Below the pieces are notes generated by a model. That model had not been told where the DNA came from. It saw only the letters and a program-made list of their open reading frames with translations, and did no database searches. From Ectobius pallidus (taxonomy: Eukaryota > Arthropoda > Insecta > Blattodea > Ectobiidae): DNA of 64,000 nt. Made by a program: the position numbers and the translations under genes. Numbering within the stretch: the first letter of the stretch is position 1; the number at the start of each line of letters is the position of its first letter. Of the stretch, positions 50,581 through 61,740 are shown one piece after another. The stretch is from NCBI GenBank assembly GCA_964059195.1, contig CAXKWD010000011.1, positions 34,586,066 through 34,650,065 of the forward strand, written 5' to 3'.

Positions 50581-51936
50581 CAATGTGCACAAGGAAATAT
50601 CATGAAAGTGTAAGAAATCATCATTCTTCTAATGTGCATAATATACCAAAGGTAATAATGGGGTTCTTCATATCCACCCTTAACACTGAAAGTGAACGTA
50701 AGCTATGGTATATTTTGCTTTAGTTTATATGATACAGTATAATTAGTTAAATAAATAAATAATAATAAACAGTCAGACCCCGATTTCAGGTACTTAGCAC
50801 CGGTAAAGCTTTGTAAAACCGCCCCTTTCATTTTATAACTTTTACCCCCACCCACCCCAACCCAAAGTTATTATTATAGTGTTAAAGTTGGGATTTCCCA
50901 AGTATCAACCAATAGTATTCAAACAGCATTTTATTGCGAGTAATTCTGTCACTACCTAGTCCAACAACAAAAATTAAAAATATTTTTTTTCTAAAATTAA
51001 TTACTTTTGGTGAAAAATGCATGATTGCGATTGAAACTTCATTTACAAAAAATTGCCTAAAAAACTAAAAATATTTGTATTATGTTATATAGTCAATATT
51101 AAAATATTAAAAAATATTCTATATATATTTGGTAATTTTAAACCATAATATGTTAAATTATATTTAAATATGTTCATAAAAAATGTGTATTACAGGTATA
51201 TTAAAACCAATATTTTATCATAGGTCAGGAGAGAATTTATCTGATGAAACTCGTGAACTCGAGTTGGATTTGTTAAGACTATTCGATGAATAAAAATGTA
51301 ACGGATTATACAAATAATAATTACTTTCGGTCTTTGTTATATAAAAACAAAACTAACAGCTGCGAGATCACGGTATACTATGAATCAACCATTCATGAAT
51401 CGATTCGAATTACCATTTTGTGACCAGTGCTACCAATTGTTAACTTAATTTAACTGGGATAATATAAGAGATTGGCAATAACATATTTCAGGGAAAACAG
51501 GGGTTACTAAAATATACAACTCGACCAAAAAATAATTTTTCGTAGTCTCAACCGTTCTCAAAATATATCATGCTATGTATTTACATTTGACCAAATGTAA
51601 TTACAAAATTACAAAAATTGTCAAATTTGACTTTTTTCACCTCCGTGATCTCATGAGTCATGACAAACAAAAACGCATTGTAACAGCTGACTACCTAGAA
51701 TATGAGCATGTAGGAATAATTACTTCCACTGAACTCGAAATCATTTCTACCCAAATATTCTATTGTGAAGAAGGTAAGGTAATGGAAGAATCGCATTTCA
51801 TGTGAATAGCATATCCGTGAAATTGTAAGGGGTAGAAAATATCATGTGAGTGTACTATATCAGATTTTGTTGTTCATATCTATAGGTCCAGCCAGCTATA
51901 GTAAATCAGGATGTGGATTGTATTAATAGTAATAGA
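50581..51936. other. No gene seen
   Basis: AT-rich. The ORF at 51575-51805 has no recognisable domain. Confidence 0.4.
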
Positions 51937-52500
51937 TCTAATAATAATAATAATAATAATAATAGATTATGTAGAAAATATAATAAAAAAGAGTGCAAAA
52001 TTATAAGTAAAATTTTAGGTCCACGAAGCGTAGGTGAAGAATACAGACTTAGGAGTAAAAAGAAAATAAAAACAGATACAGACATTATAGTGATATCAGA
52101 AAACGAAGGTTAAAATTTTATGGACATATTAAACGAATGAATTCAAATAGGCTCACAAAACAAATATTGGAATTCTATGAAAGCAGAAGTAAAGCGAAAA
52201 TAGATACTATGAAATGGATTGGTGAAGTAAAAAATGACTTAAAACTGGCAGAAATTACTCCAGAAGATATTTTGAAAAGAGATAGCTTTAGAATTAAGGT
52301 GCATAAGTGGGAAGTTGACCAAGAGGATAGACCGAAGAAAAAAGTGGTACAACATGGACAAACGAAAGGAAGGAAGCTCACAGCCAAAGGATGAAAGCAA
52401 TGTGGAGTCAAAGGAAAAATTAATACAGAAACGCCTCTAAGCACTCTGCGTAGTCCTACATGGGCTCATGCGCGAAAAAAATAAAGTGCTTCTAGTAATT
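51937..52500 (+). pseudogene. LINE C-terminal fragment, family K, frameshifted third copy
   Basis: It starts with (AAT)n at 51938-51963, as do the copies at 0.7-1.5 kb. It reads KECKIISKILGPR and YRLRSKKKIK, shifts frame near 52075, then SDIRKRRLKFYGHIKRM, NRLTKQILEFYESRSKA, MKWIGEVKNDLKLAEITPED, shifts again near 52350, and ends WTNERKEAHSQRMKAMWSQ with TAA at 52421-52423. The 3' UTR TGGGCTCATGCGCG is followed by A-rich sequence and AATAATAATAA near 52500. It is the most complete family K tail here, but two frameshifts make it non-functional. Confidence 0.82.
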
Positions 52501-52509
52501 AATAATAAT

Positions 52510-54469
52510 AAAGTGTTTCTCGCAATAGTAAGAGAAATGGTGGCGGTGGCGGCAGTAATTTGTTCATTTGCCCACCTGACAAAATTTCTGCGAACCCCCA
52601 TGCCAATGAACTGTTTTGCAATGGAAACATCATAGTTTATCGTGAGTCATGAACTGGGTTGTAGAGTGAGTAAAGGAGAGATGATAGGGGATGGGATCTA
52701 AAGAGAACCAGTTCTTATCCTGTGCTTAAGAAAATAAGTTTCACTTCAGAAATGGTCTTAAAAATGTTTGTGATTTATTGGAATAAACTTAAGGATTACG
52801 TAGAATACAATGGACGCAGACTGATCTTCAATTCATCTGTCCTGTAAGTGTACACACTTATCTATGTTGGGCACAGTTATGTTTACTTTTATTTTTAAAT
52901 TGCTATAGCATTGTATTGTATAGGTATATTTAACTCAATGTGCAACGTCCCAAATGTATCAGGCATCAGCTCTATAGTGTTTACTCGAAGTGGTCATATA
53001 CAGTAAACAGTTCCAAAGTTGTTATCCATGGTAATGTACCTTTTATTCAAAATTTTCCATAGTTTTATAATCATCAAGCCAACATATTTTTGGTATTTTA
53101 TTATGGAGGTTTCAATATTTGTTTATAATAAATTAATTAATTTATACTCGGGTATTAAAGACAGCCTACCTCCCACATTTGTGCCACAAACTTTACGAAA
53201 TTATGCAGAAACAATCTGCAATGTATAAGGAATTTACGCTACCACGTTTATTTTAATATGTTGAAAGTAGGCCTAACAGACTCAAAATTGGATTTATTGT
53301 TTAACTTTGTGCAAATTCAGACTACTTACATTGTTTAACTATTTTCTTTAAATTGTACTTTTTTAGCTGTTCAGCTAATGATGCCTGGGGAGATGCAAAA
53401 AATAGCTTGCAAATATCTTTATTCTGTCAGAAGTTATTGTTGATTCAAGTACATAAAATGCTTTGAAAATTATTTTGCAGTAAATCTGAGTTAAGCATTT
53501 TAGGCTGTATAAGCAAAATTCGATTGAGCTGTAAAGCGCCGGAATGGTTTTTATTCTACAGAAGTACTAACAGGTGTTACTATCTGATTGACAGTATGTT
53601 TAATAGATCGAACAAGGTCCCAGCTACATCAAAATGAGCGAAAACTCAAAAAGTATTAAGAAAAATAAATGTATATCCGCCAAAGAACTAGTAGTTTTAG
53701 TAGGACTGGTAGGAAAATGTATTGCTGAATACGAAAAATTACATATAATGATGCCAGTTATAACATCTATTAATGAGATATAAAACAAGATTCATTTGTA
53801 CATGTATAAAGTAGGAAGCAGTTTATGGTATTGATTATTCACCTGATTATGTAATAAGCTTCATATGATACATCCTATTTATACGTACTACAATGTTGTT
53901 TTCTTGTTTGATTTTTATCTGTATATGAAATGTAATATACTTTGTTTTAGAGACAGAAACCTTGTGATGACGAATTGCCATACATCCAGGAAATTGCTGA
54001 GAATAATGCTTGTTCTGTCTATGTTAAAATTGATAAGTTTGTGCCTTATAAATTGAACAAGTTCATTTGTTAAAAATCGAAGATTAAAAATACATATGTA
54101 TATATTAGTCAATGCTGAGAACTTAAAAAATACAGATAAAAAGTATTTTGATGCTTACATGTTAAAAAAACTTTTAAACTTCATAAAATGTACTCACTCT
54201 TCGTAGCTAACTACAATGATAAGAGTTTTCTTTCTTTCTTGATGTTAAAAAGCTCAACTTACGTAATTATTATTCAGCTTTTCAAAGTCACACAAGTCAC
54301 ATCATAAACAGGATGTGTAATCTACAGGATAATTCATGAAACGGACATGCGAAGAAGTGGAAAATAATGAATCACAAATCCAAATCTAAAAAGAAGCTAA
54401 TTCTGTTACTCAACTTATTCACTAACGATGAATTGTAATCATAACTACTTTACACTAAAAGTGGAGTGT
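52510..54469. other. No gene seen
   Basis: AT-rich intergenic sequence, short ORFs without domains. Confidence 0.4.
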
Positions 54470-54735
54470 TCCCTATACAGGTCATGAAGGTCCAGAGGGT
54501 TCCAGGAGGTTGAGGCTTCCAGATTTTAGACAATCGGCACGTGAAGGTATTAAGGTTGTCAGGCTTACGCACCGGCCGCCTTTACCCCCAGAATTGCTCC
54601 TGGTACTCATTTCTGTTATAGGCTGAGTCGACCCCAGGGCCATAGTGCCACCAGAAGGATTAAGCCAATTGAAAAACTCCAACGACTTCATCGGGGATCG
54701 AACCCACAACCTTCCCGTTTGTAGCCAACTACTTT
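54470..54735 (-). mobile_element. SINE-like family S1, copy 3 (best preserved)
   Basis: It contains all family words in order: TATACAGGTCATGAAGGTCC, CCAGGAGGTTGAGGCTTCC, CTTTACCCCCAGAATTGCTC, GTGCCACCAGAAGGATTAAG and ATTGAAAAACTCC. Its right end on the - strand has a B box GGTTCGATCCCC (54689-54700 region) after GGTTGTG, i.e. a tRNA-like head. The orientation is therefore - strand. The right end near 54735 (GTAGCCAACTACTTTAC) fits the A-box part of the head. Confidence 0.82.
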
Positions 54736-54739
54736 ACAC

Positions 54740-56598
54740 CCGCACACAGTATTTACATGTGAATATTTTTATACGTACATACAGTAAGTACATACAATAA
54801 ACCAGACGTTTTTGAAACTACATGGGATTTCCTGTTAGAAGACATAAATAACAAAAATACGTAAATTTTGGAAAAATAGTGTATATGACCACTATTATAC
54901 CCACTATACATACAATAAGTACAAGTAAAAGGGGTCGCAATATTTTCTCGGCCCAAGGTGCATCATTAAAGGAGACTAAGTCTACCCTATCTCGCTTAGT
55001 CTATGTTATATTTCAGTTCCTTAGGTGCACCCTTCTCAAAACTAGATTGAGATATAAATTTAAACCTTACGCAAATTACAAAATGATCACAAATTAAAAG
55101 AATAGGAACAAGTTTTCTGGTGCTTTACTCGGTTATAGGTATTCCATTGTTTTAAATAAAGATACGATTTATTTCAATTATGTTTTAATACTTCTTTACT
55201 TTAGGGTCATCCCACTGTCTGAAACATTTACGCCTCGACTACATTGAATATGTTTTGCAGAAGAAAAACTCTTTATTATTTGTAGCGCTGTAACTGCAAC
55301 ATTAAAATGTCATTTAGAATGAAATATCCTAACCTGAGTATGTATACCATGTACCATGTCCATTAAAATTAGGTTTGAGAAACGAAGGTTTTGAGTTCGT
55401 TAATAAACAATGTTACGCTATTTTAGTCTCAGTGGGCTGTAAAAAGCGACCTTTCTGAAAAAAGCTGAAATAAATGTCTCATTTCATTTTTCTTGACACA
55501 AAAACAACATAAGCAACTGTTCGCTTGCTAGACATATGACAGAAATTTGTACCGGTAGTTTAACAATTAAATAGATAAGCCATAAATTTACAATTCATGT
55601 TAATTAGCTCACCACATGAACTTCACATGAGCTTTCCCTTATAGGAGGCCATTGCCCTTCATGGGACCAAATTGGCTAATTCATTCAATCATTCTAAAAA
55701 CGTAATTAAGCATCGTTTGAGATTCGAAAGTACAGCCAGTGTTGCTCACTCGTTTCACGGGACAGCTATTTAATGAGTGTAGCGATTTGACTTCCTCATC
55801 TAGCACAGCCATAATACGTGTTCATATAACTCAATATTGGGTCCAGTGGAATTGGTGTTGCTGAACTATCTTCTTATTTAGTTTTTCTGGTAACCTAGTT
55901 TATCTAGAATTGACGCTCCGTTAGATAACTATCAGTTTCTTAACTGATACATAACTATCAGATTCTTAAACAACATACACTCAATTTCACTGGTTTTCGT
56001 AAGTGTTATCTTGTGCATGTAGGCGATGGCGAGCCGATGGGTTTTTTTATGGGGTAATAATTTAAGTGTATGCAGTGAGCACGTATGGTCGACACCGACC
56101 CGTGCGCCGGTTAATGTAAATAATGTGATTTATATGTGAGAATTTTTTTGGTGAAAATAAATACACATGCGCAGTATTCTGTGTCTGGAACTTCGTTTAG
56201 GCGACCTACTTTCTTTCTTGCAGCCGGCTGTACAGTAAAATTGTTTAGTTCTGACTCCCCTTAATTTCGACGTCCTAATGACAGTATATCAATCATAAAC
56301 TCGTCCAGGCTGCTAAGCATCTGAGTACCAGTAGTGTAGTAGGACGTATACGCGGGTATACGCCGTATACCCTCAGTGTAATCTTACTTGTTAGCGTATA
56401 TTTTCTGTGCCATAGCGTATATGTTCTGCTTTGGTTATGTTTTATTTGTTTGTTTGCGTATTTGACAATTCTGCCATTGACTGGAGAGACCAATGGGTGA
56501 GTAGCCTGTATACGGAAAGTTCTGGTGATCCGTCAGAAGATGTATCAACACAACATGATAGCGACACCATCACGCAAAAAAATGTGAAGTGATAGATA
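54740..56598. other. No gene seen
   Basis: AT-rich sequence. Around 56335-56420 there are repeated GTATAC/CGTATA palindromic words after CCAGTAGTGTAG, perhaps an old MITE end. Confidence 0.35.
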
Positions 56599-56940
56599 GA
56601 GTTGGATTATTCCCACAACGTCTCTGGCCTTGAAGCCAAACCCAGCCAGCGAGCTTCTCGTTACGTCTCGTTACCAAGATGCGCGAATTCGCTGCGTGTA
56701 AGATCAGTAAGCTACCGCTGGGCAGAGAGTGAACATCATGCCAGTCGTAGAAAATACTATAATAGTTGAGTGCAGGGTTAATGCCGCTGCGAGAGAGACA
56801 GACAACACGTGGAGTGGGATAGAGAGCTGATCCAATCAGCGTGCAGCTAACTCCCCTAGCCAGGAACTCTACGAGCGGTGAGACTCGCTCCTAAGGTATA
56901 TACGTAAAAACCCAGAGACGTTGTGGAGGTAATCCTACTC
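56599..56940. mobile_element. MITE with TA target site (Tc1/mariner-like), 342 bp
   Basis: Inverted ends of about 30 bp: the left end GAGTTGGATTATTCCCACAA continues CGTCTCTGG, and the right end (56911-56940) reverse-complements to GAGTAGGATTACCTCCACAA plus CGTCTCTGGG. TA dinucleotides flank both sides (56597-56598 and 56941-56942). The interior is GC-richer than the surroundings and has no transposase. TA target sites point to the Tc1/mariner superfamily, by inference. Confidence 0.85.
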
Positions 56941-56944
56941 TACC

Positions 56945-59900
56945 CAATGACATAGATTAACAAACTGTAAAGACAGTGACAGCCAACATGAAATAATCAA
57001 TTACACAATTAAAACAACTATTCCTATCATCACATGAAAGTAAAATACAGGGTTTGCTTTTTAAAGTAAGATGGAACGCATACAAAATTCGAATAACTGA
57101 ACAATTATGAACAGTGATGTAACAAGCTTATAATGGCATTATTTAAGATACGAGTATGTTTATGAAACGAGCAAAGCGAGTTTCATAATTTTCATACTAG
57201 AATCCTAATTATCATTATAGGCAAGTTGCATACGACTGTCTTTGTCTGAATGTTTGAATTTTGAGATTTTAGATTCATTCGAACAAACGGCAATGAGCCC
57301 GCCATGACTTTCGCATCAGATGGTTTGTGGTAGTTCGTGTCTTCTTCCAGAGATGGCAGGCTGCAAGGCTGCAGCTCTTCTCTTGAGCATTAATGTCGAA
57401 CAACGCATATTAAAACACAGGAAATAAATCCAGTATAGTATAACATTAAAATTGAAACGAACAGAGTGTATTTTACTTTAAATACAGGTTGTTTAAATAC
57501 CGCATTTTCATTTTTTGCTCTAAAGATTTCAAGATAGTTCCGTGTTCGTTAATGATCGATAGCACACCAGTTTCAAAATGGAAATGTTACGTTACACGTA
57601 GTAAGCGTATTATAGTATGGTCGAACAGGAAGACCTTTTTTCATTTGGGGCTTTCAATAAATGTTCAACTTTAAGCCTTTAAATGGTTTTCAGGATATAA
57701 TGATTAAAAATATGTAATGTAGTAAATGAAACTAAAATAATGGTTCCAGTGATGGAAATATTACTTCCCTGTTGTAACCATGAATTTATACGTACACGTT
57801 ATTAAATCATTTACACATGAATCAAAATATTGCTAACTCGAACGATCATGGATACAACACTAGAAGATACACGATTTCATGCCCTCTCATTGAAACGAAA
57901 TGCAATACTGAAGCAGATGTAAGGCATAGCTGCAATTTCGGCCCAAAATAATATAATGGTTTTATAAAAAGAAATCCACACTTAAAATTATTAAACAGGA
58001 CATTTTTTTTCAAAAAGTACTCTAACTAATTACCGCTAGTAATTGAAAATGTATAATTGGCCTTTACTCTCATACTTCTTAAAAAAAGTATAAAATATGT
58101 ATTTATATCCTTTTATAATTTTGTGTACGGGTACAATTTTTTCTTGATTTTTTGTATTTTTTTGTGTATGTGAATATCTTTGGGTATGTTTTTCAACACT
58201 TTTAATATTTGTCATTTTGTATTTCTTTTTTAATATATTTCATACAATGCGACTTAACCAATAACTGCCATGACTTATGCTCCATCCCTCATATGAATCC
58301 TGATTTCTGTGTTATTTGAAAGCTATTTTACATTAAATTATTAGCTAGGCGTAGTAAGAATATAGGATTTTCATACGTCCCCTTCTCCTTAATATCGTGG
58401 TCGCCATTCAACAGAAACCTTGCGATAGGATTGCTAAACGCTTGGTATTGGAACTAGAATAGATGGCGCAAAGGTCATTCATCAAGCAGGAGTACTGTGC
58501 TGTCCGTCTAAGTGGAAAGACCTGTAAAAGTATGTTTCTGAATTCTACAGTGCTGGCTTCAAATGCCGTACCAGTGGACTAGGATGTAAAAGAAGATTCT
58601 CCGACTACTTTCATCGTTGCAGACAGGTAAGGGATTTTATTTTTAGCCTAATTAACTGAAGGTTCAAAATTTCTGTAAGAGCACAAGCTTAGGAAAACAT
58701 GTTAGGTTCCATACCGATTTCTATGTTTTCAATATGTAATTTAGGTTATGCATCTTGTTCTGGAACAGTAGCAGTGGCGTAATTTGTAACTCCGGGCACC
58801 CGGTATTGCGGGGGGGGGGGGGCGAGGCAGTGCTGTAAGTCCCAAAATTTGCCCAAAAGTTTCAGTGAAATTTTAGTGGAAGACATATATTTTAAAAGGA
58901 ATTTTGGAATAGATGGAAGCAATTAATACGATACACTATTAATATTATTATTTAATTTATACAGAAATTGCAAAAGTCGCAGTGGCAATTCATTAAAACC
59001 CATAATTTGGCATAGAATAGGCATTTAGGATAGATGTGGTGTTTTGAAATTTCAAAAAATGAAATGCATTTGATCAATCAAATTTCTACACAAGGGCCTA
59101 TAGTAAAAATTAGATTGAAAAAAAAAAAACAGCAATCTTGATTCGAAGATAAAATCGTCATGATTTTGGTTCTGGCTATGTAAGTATTAAAAGACACTAA
59201 AAAATACGCTATAGAACGATTCTACACAGGCAAGTCTAGCAGTGGTCTCTCAAGTCAATGGAAAAATGGTCAATTATTACATACGAAAACAAATAATTAA
59301 ATGAATAAATAAAACAAACCAATGCAGAAGATATACGCAATAAAACATAAAATATAAGCTAATGAGTAACATTACGCTGAAGGTATTTGGCGTATGCCCT
59401 CGACTACCCCACCGGGCCGAAGTCTAGAAGGGGCCTAAACGTAGAGGAGAATTTTTGGGCATTTTAAGTTCCACGCATAAATCTTATATATGAGAGACAT
59501 ACAGTAATTGGATTGTATTTAAAAAAAGAAAGCAAAAGCAAATGTTCATAGCGACTTGATAATGTAATCTGGTAAAAAAAAAAACAGTAGTAAAAGTTAT
59601 GGGATATTCCTGTTTACAATTTTCTGATAAAAAATTACTGTTATTAAATTTTAATTTCGTTGATTTGTAGATCTTGGCTATGAATTAAAGGAAAATATAA
59701 ATGCAGTGGTTTGCAGGATAAAAAGTACCGATAAATAGTTGGTTACCTTTTTATTAAAAAACCCTACTTTTAGGAACACGTATTAAATAAGAATGTTAAC
59801 CTGTGTGAATTAAAAAGTAATCGGGGACAGAATTAAATTTGCTGGGGCCTAACTCCAAAAAGTTAAGCCATTGAATAATAGCATGTCGTACCCTCACTTT

Positions 59901-60753
59901 CAGACATTTTCCTTTGCTCTAGTTTAATTCCTTTAATGTATATTAGTAGCGATCCAAAATTATTAATACAACATTTTATAAAAGATAAGAAAGCACTGAT
60001 ATTTAGCTTTCTGATGGATCGTGTGTTTTTAAGCCGCCATGTTCCAACGGGTAATTACATCAGATCAGCAGGAAAATCTATATTTAGATCATGTTTTGTT
60101 TACATTACGTAAACCTGGATAGCTCAGCGCAGCAACTAAAGTCTGATCATTCTAAGTTAGAGACCTGAAGTAAACAAAAAGCAGTATGCATGTCTCACTT
60201 TGGCACATTTCTCGTATGACCTAAGAATGAGACAGACATACTGGTTTTTGTTTACTTTAGATTTCTTTCTAAGCTCGTCTCGGGTTAAGCTTTCTATACC
60301 CACGTCCATTTGGTTCAATCCAGGCATTGCATTACATAATATTATTACGTATTTCATACGTATACTTTCTAAAATCTTAGATATGAATTTTGTTTAAAAA
60401 GCTCCCAGATGATAAAAGCTCGTGTTTATGGTCTGCAATTGACGTATGTGTTAATAAGAAAGAAAATAATAAATATACGATAAATTAAGTTCAAAAGTAA
60501 ACATTAATGCTAAACTAAAAATAGTCAGGAAATTATAACAAAATTTAGTGGCAAATCATTCGTCGAGATAATTTTTCTCCGCACACACACACAGAAGTTG
60601 GTTTTAAAAGTGGGTCCCCTTACATTGGGAATTTCCCAATAAGTTTAAATAGTTCACAAATAGATTTAGGCTATATTTATAGTCAATAGTGATATAAAAC
60701 AGAAATAGGTAGAAGAAATTAAAATAAAACAAATGAAAGGCATTTAAGATTAG
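56945..60753. other. No gene seen
   Basis: AT-rich. Notable small items are a near-palindrome TATGAAACGAG ... GAGTTTCATA at about 57161-57187, a G run at 58810-58822 after CAGTGGCGTAATTTG (possible MITE end), and A-box-like GGATAGCTCAGCGC at 60116 without a clear tRNA. Confidence 0.35.
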
Positions 60754-60842
<89 letters not shown>

Positions 60843-60855
60843 TATTACTATTATT
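60754..60855. repeat. (ATT)n microsatellite, longest in the window
   Basis: About 27 ATT units, slightly interrupted by ACT near 60838-60850. On the - strand it is open as poly-Asn (AAT), which produces a spurious ORF. Confidence 0.97.
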
Positions 60856-61026
60856 TTTTAATTCCTCTGCCCGTACCATTGGTATTATAGGTAGAGGGAG
60901 TATTGTTGCGACCTCCAAATTCGAAGTTGAGTTTTGAACAAAAATACACGTCTTGAGGCACCCTGAATCCAAAAATAATACTTTCGCGAATCTGTGTCTG
61001 TGTGTGTGTGTTTTTTTTTTGTATCA

Positions 61027-61740
61027 GTGAATAGCTTAGCTCCAGAACGGAAAATCGTATAAAAACAACATTTTATATATATGGGTTAGGTATCTTCTGA
61101 GGATATGACACGAAGATTCGCCACGACATTTTTAATGAAGAAAATTTCGTTTTTCCCTATTTTCTGGAAAACTTTAACGATTTTCTTTAAATTTTGTACA
61201 TGGAGTGCTTATACCAAGAGTTAAAATTTTATTTGAAACATTTTTTCGAACAAAAAATGTCTGGAGGGCAGTTATGTCACCCACTCTGAATACGGGCACT
61301 TTGCTATACGGCCTCTTGTAACGGAAAAACATACAAAAACAAAATTTTTGTATTTGTGTTAGGCACCTTCAGGGGATGTGACAGGAAGATTGGCGACTTT
61401 CTCTTATTTTTAGGGAAACTTTATATGAAGAAAATGTCGTTTGTTGCGATTTTCTCGAAAACACCTCTTACGATTTGGTTTAAATTTTACACACAAGGTG
61501 CTTATACTAAGAACTAAAACTTTTATTTGAGACTTTTTTTTTCGTGAAGAAAATTATCTGCAGGGTAGCTATAAGCCACCCACTCTGAATACGCGCTGTT
61601 TTCAATATGGTTTTTTGTTCTATATCAGAATGTGAAGTGAGAAAAGTATATTTGGCCATGCTTAAATTTAACAAGAGTGCGTTAATCAGATGTTATTTGG
61701 GTTATGTATAGTTCGGGGATGTGATGTGGTAACGTTATTC
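61027..61740. repeat. Diverged tandem repeat, about 270-345 bp period, 2.5 copies
   Basis: Unit 1 (61027-61294) and unit 2 (61310-61594) share AACGGAAAA..AT.CAAAAACAA, GGTTAGG.A.CTTC, GGGGATGTGACA(C/G)GAAGATT, GATTTTCT(G/C)GAAAAC, GTGCTTATAC(C/T)AAGA and CACCCACTCTGAATACG (61278 and 61577). A partial third copy is recognised by TCGGGGATGTGATGTGG at 61713. Not coding. Confidence 0.8.

Noticed and set aside
58775..59460. A CAGTGGCGTA-ended MITE
   Set aside because: A left end is plausible, but no matching inverted right end was found.
60604..60972. A 122-codon - strand ORF rich in Asn
   Set aside because: It is produced by the (ATT)n microsatellite; the flanks are AT-rich and show no domain.
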